This document shows positions 6,318 through 8,337 of a DNA stretch of 8,337 nucleotides, piece by piece (the first letter of the stretch is position 1; each line of letters starts with the position of its first letter). The notes beneath the pieces are model-generated. The model was not told the origin of the DNA. It was given only the letters and a program-made list of their open reading frames with translations, and searched no databases. Position numbers and translations under genes: made by a program. Source of the stretch: Rickettsiales bacterium (GTDB lineage Bacteria > Pseudomonadota > Alphaproteobacteria > Rickettsiales > UBA1997); contig CANMEW010000058.1 of NCBI GenBank assembly GCA_947496905.1, positions 1 through 8,337 on the forward strand. The letters run 5' to 3'.

Positions 6318-7382
6318 CTAATCTTTTTTTAATTGAGAAGAGACCGCTTTTCTAACCTGATTGAGCTCGTCATCGGTTAGTGCAATCAATCCATTGTGAA
6401 GTAGGTAGCCATTACTTCCGAGAGTTTCAGCGCTAATGATTTCATTGACGAATTCGCGCATTTTTGGAATGAGGTCGAGATGTTCTTTTTTGAAATAAAT
6501 GAAGAGTGGGCGAGAGAGTGGATATTGCTTAGAGGCGATGCTTTCAAAGCTTGGTGCGACATTTTCAACTTGCGCTGCTTGCATTACTGTTTGATTCGTG
6601 ACCAAAAAATTGAATCCAAAAATTCCGAGCGCATTTGGATTATTTTTCAGATTTTGAATGATTAAATTGTCATTCTCTCCGGATGCAATAAATGCGCCGT
6701 CGTCCCTAATGTTGCGGCAAATTTTTCTTCGCAGCTCGCCATCTTCATAGGCGTCGACAAATTCTTTTTTTGCAAAACAAGCACTTTCCATCAGCAACTC
6801 ATTAAAGATGTCGCGCGTTCCAGATGTTAATGGTGGACCGAAAACTAGGATTTCTGTTTCTGGCAAGGATGGATCAATTTCGCTCCATTTTTTGTACGGA
6901 TTATTCACGAATTTTTCGGATTTTTCGTCGAAAATTTTTTGCGCTAAAGCTGCGAAAATTTGCTCTTTTGAAAGATTAAACTTGCTGCTATTGATGGAGT
7001 TGCCAATCACAATGCCGTCGTAACCAATTTTTATTTCCACCACGCCATTCACGCCGTTTTTACTGCATTTTTTTAGTTCGTTGTCTTCGATTTGACGGGA
7101 TGCATTGACAAAATCTGGATGGTTACGTCCGGTGCCGTTGCAGAATAATCTGAAGCCTTCACCTGTTCCGGTCGATTCTACTACCGGCGTTTTGACCGGA
7201 GAATTTTGTAAATTCTGAGTACGACTAAATTCTTCTGAAATTGCTGCTGCGAGTGGTGAAATTGTCGAAGAGCCCGTGAGGAGAATGTAAGATCTTGGTT
7301 TAAAGAAATAGTCAAATCCGGCGTTACTTTCGAGAGGAATGAATGAGATGAGAAAAGTTAAAGCGACAAGTTTGCGGATCAT
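6318..7382 (-). CDS. PstS-like periplasmic phosphate/anion-binding protein
   Basis: The 354-residue protein has an N-terminal signal peptide (about 1-21, cleavage near SNA-G). It then shows the PBP-like fold of phosphate-binding PstS proteins. GSSTISPLAAAI at 37-48 corresponds to the first anion-binding loop, ESTGTGEGFRLFC at 69-81 and VNASRQI at 92-98 to the second, and TSGTRDIF at 186-193 matches the Ser-Gly-Thr loop that holds phosphate. YPLSRPLFIYFK at 287-298 is the usual C-lobe strand. It would bind phosphate or a similar oxyanion in the periplasm. No pstC, pstA, pstB or phoU is seen nearby; the neighbours are an SH3-domain protein and a lipoprotein. It may serve a distant Pst transporter or act as a stand-alone binding or surface protein. 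The ATG is chosen because it gives a complete signal peptide. Confidence 0.9.
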   Translation of the reverse strand: MIRKLVALTFLISFIPLESNAGFDYFFKPRSYILLTGSSTISPLAAAISEEFSRTQNLQNSPVKTPVVESTGTGEGFRLFCNGTGRNHPDFVNASRQIEDNELKKCSKNGVNGVVEIKIGYDGIVIGNSINSSKFNLSKEQIFAALAQKIFDEKSEKFVNNPYKKWSEIDPSLPETEILVFGPPLTSGTRDIFNELLMESACFAKKEFVDAYEDGELRRKICRNIRDDGAFIASGENDNLIIQNLKNNPNALGIFGFNFLVTNQTVMQAAQVENVAPSFESIASKQYPLSRPLFIYFKKEHLDLIPKMREFVNEIISAETLGSNGYLLHNGLIALTDDELNQVRKAVSSQLKKD

Positions 7383-7419
7383 ATTTTCTGCGATTTGTTT
7401 GAGGTGGATGGATTAAGTG

Positions 7420-7467
7420 AGTTAAGGAGCTTCTGAAAAATCTAGGTTTTGCAGAGGTTCCTTAAGT
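7420..7467. repeat. Hairpin repeat between the SH3-protein and PstS-like genes
   Basis: Arms 7420-7440 and 7447-7467 pair over 21 positions with two mismatches and two G-T pairs, around the 6-base loop TCTAGG. The right arm, read on the minus strand, is AGGAACCTCTGCAAAA. It differs at one base from AGGAACCTCTGAAAAA at 5568-5583, so this hairpin belongs to the same repeat family as the larger element. It fills more than half of the 88-bp gap. No U-run follows the stem on the minus strand. Confidence 0.8.
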
Positions 7468-7470
7468 GAA

Positions 7471-7971
7471 TTAATTTTGTTTGATGGGGTTGGTCACCGC
7501 TTCATCGGCGCCGAATAAATCTATTTTTTGTACCCAGCCTTTTTTATTTCCTACCTTCATTCCACACCAGTCTCCAAGGCATTTCAGGTAATCGCCAATC
7601 ACACTATTTTCCAAATGCAGAAGCACGCGGGAGCTTTCGCTATTTTTGCTGTAGATGTTAACGAAGCTTTTTGTGGTGCGAATCATCAGAGTTCTTTTTT
7701 TGGTGAGTAGGCTTTGAGTCACCCAACCAGTCTGTCCCTCAAAATCTTCGATCTCATTCCAATTGTCATATTCGCTGATTACGCGAACCGGCAATGACTT
7801 GAGTTTAAAAGTGAATTTGACCGGATAATTTTGACCGGGACCAGAGCGGATGTTGGTTTCAGCAGCGCGAAGCGAAGCGAAATAATTAACCTCTTGAATT
7901 TTTTGCGCAGCAAAGCCGCTTGAGAAGGGAAGGGTGAGTAAGATGAAAATGGTGACAAGAACTCTGATCAT
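7471..7971 (-). CDS. Exported protein with two bacterial SH3 domains (SH3_4/DUF1058 type)
   Basis: The 166-residue protein has a Sec signal peptide (1-22, ending SSGFAA). The first SH3-like domain spans about 33-90 with ETNIRSGPGQNYPV (38-51), WNEIEDFEGQTGWV (71-84) and QSLLTKKRT (86-94). The second spans about 95-155 with VNIYSKNSES (104-113), CLGDWCGMKVGNKKGWV (131-147) and the closing LFGADEA. This layout matches the alphaproteobacterial SH3_4 family, which has been misannotated as aspartyl-tRNA synthetase in places. It probably acts in the periplasm; binding to cell wall or proteins is inferred from SH3b homologues. Its ATG overlaps the glmU stop by 4 bp (ATGA), so translation is likely coupled to the peptidoglycan precursor enzyme. 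Cys131 and Cys136 could form a disulfide. Confidence 0.92.
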   Translation of the reverse strand: MIRVLVTIFILLTLPFSSGFAAQKIQEVNYFASLRAAETNIRSGPGQNYPVKFTFKLKSLPVRVISEYDNWNEIEDFEGQTGWVTQSLLTKKRTLMIRTTKSFVNIYSKNSESSRVLLHLENSVIGDYLKCLGDWCGMKVGNKKGWVQKIDLFGADEAVTNPIKQN

Positions 7972-8337
7972 TTATTCCGAGTTTGACGAAATTTTTCTCC
8001 ACCTTGAGGAATGGCGGTTTGTTTTGACCTCGCAACCGCCAAGTCATTTTCAGCAACATTTTTAGTGATTACGCTGCCTGCAGCAATTAAGGCTCCGTCG
8101 CCAATTTCGATTGGTGCAACTAGTGCCGAGTTTGAGCCGACAAAAACATTTTTCCCAATTTTAGTTTTGAATTTGTTGTGACCGTCATAGTTGCAGGTGA
8201 TTGTGCCGGCACCAATGTTGGAGCCTTCGCCAATTTCTGAATCGCCAATGTAGCTCAAATGGTTAATTTTTGCGCCGCGCTTTATTTGCGATTTTTTGAT
8301 CTCAACGAAATTTCCAATGCGAGAATCTTCAGCAATT
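7968..8337 (-). CDS. glmU: Bifunctional GlmU, C-terminal acetyltransferase part (5' end beyond right edge)
   Basis: Only the last 123 residues are inside the window; the frame stays open to the right edge. They form the left-handed beta-helix of GlmU, which acetylates glucosamine-1-phosphate and, through its missing N-terminal domain, makes UDP-GlcNAc for peptidoglycan and lipid A. Visible signatures are FVEIKK, KINHLSYIGDSEIGEGSNIG (split by the start of the helix turn), GAGTITCNYDG and NKFKTKIGKNVFVGS. By spacing, the His of NHL, the Tyr three residues later, the Asn eleven after that and the Asn-Tyr of CNYDG match E. coli His363, Tyr366, Asn377, Asn386 and Tyr387; the Lys twelve before the His matches Lys351. 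The ending ARSKQTAIPQG agrees with the family. The internal ATG at 8258 is not a start. The gene ends with TGA overlapping the next ATG. Confidence 0.97.
   Translation of the reverse strand, partial: IAEDSRIGNFVEIKKSQIKRGAKINHLSYIGDSEIGEGSNIGAGTITCNYDGHNKFKTKIGKNVFVGSNSALVAPIEIGDGALIAAGSVITKNVAENDLAVARSKQTAIPQGGEKFRQTRNK

Noticed and set aside
8256..8258. ATG within glmU as a gene start
   Set aside because: The acetyltransferase motif continues in frame upstream of it (the NHLSY segment and the hexapeptide repeats before it), and the preceding codon is not a Met in this frame's conserved context, so the gene enters from beyond the right edge.

Overview
This 8.3 kb window is AT-rich, and every gene I can support lies on the minus strand, so transcription runs from high to low coordinates. 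The two-domain SH3 (SH3_4/DUF1058-type) exported protein next to glmU, the RluB type and the palindromic intergenic repeats suggest an alphaproteobacterium, possibly of the Rickettsiales/Holosporales kind. That placement is inference from family resemblance and base composition, since no rRNA or other marker gene is present.

In order of transcription: the right edge holds the 3' end of glmU (UDP-GlcNAc synthesis for the cell wall). It overlaps by 4 bp an exported two-SH3-domain protein. After an 88-bp gap with a hairpin repeat come a PstS-like periplasmic binding protein and, 7 bp later, a small lipoprotein with a hydrophobic C-terminus. The next intergenic region (5505-5707) is almost wholly filled by nested inverted repeats that begin at the lipoprotein stop codon. 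Next is a class I glutamine amidotransferase-like hydrolase (peptidase C26) overlapping by 4 bp an rluB-type rRNA pseudouridine synthase gene. A 92-bp gap with two adjacent hairpins follows.

The last stretch starts with dapD (lysine/meso-diaminopimelate synthesis). Two bases after its stop begins a 440-residue protein of unknown function, acidic and low in complexity, with a central hydrophobic stretch. After 55 bp comes a large protein, open to the left window edge (534 codons visible). Its central P-loop region has a Q-like motif, Walker A and Walker B arranged as in RecD-like superfamily 1 helicases/ATPases. It also contains a near-perfect 39-bp in-frame tandem duplication.

The right and middle parts are housekeeping and envelope genes: glmU and dapD both feed peptidoglycan, and the SH3, PstS-like and lipoprotein products are predicted to be exported. 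The left 3 kb (unknown acidic protein plus P-loop protein) is the accessory-looking part and the best candidate for something undescribed. No tRNA, rRNA, CRISPR array, transposase or convincing intrinsic terminator with a U-tract was seen.
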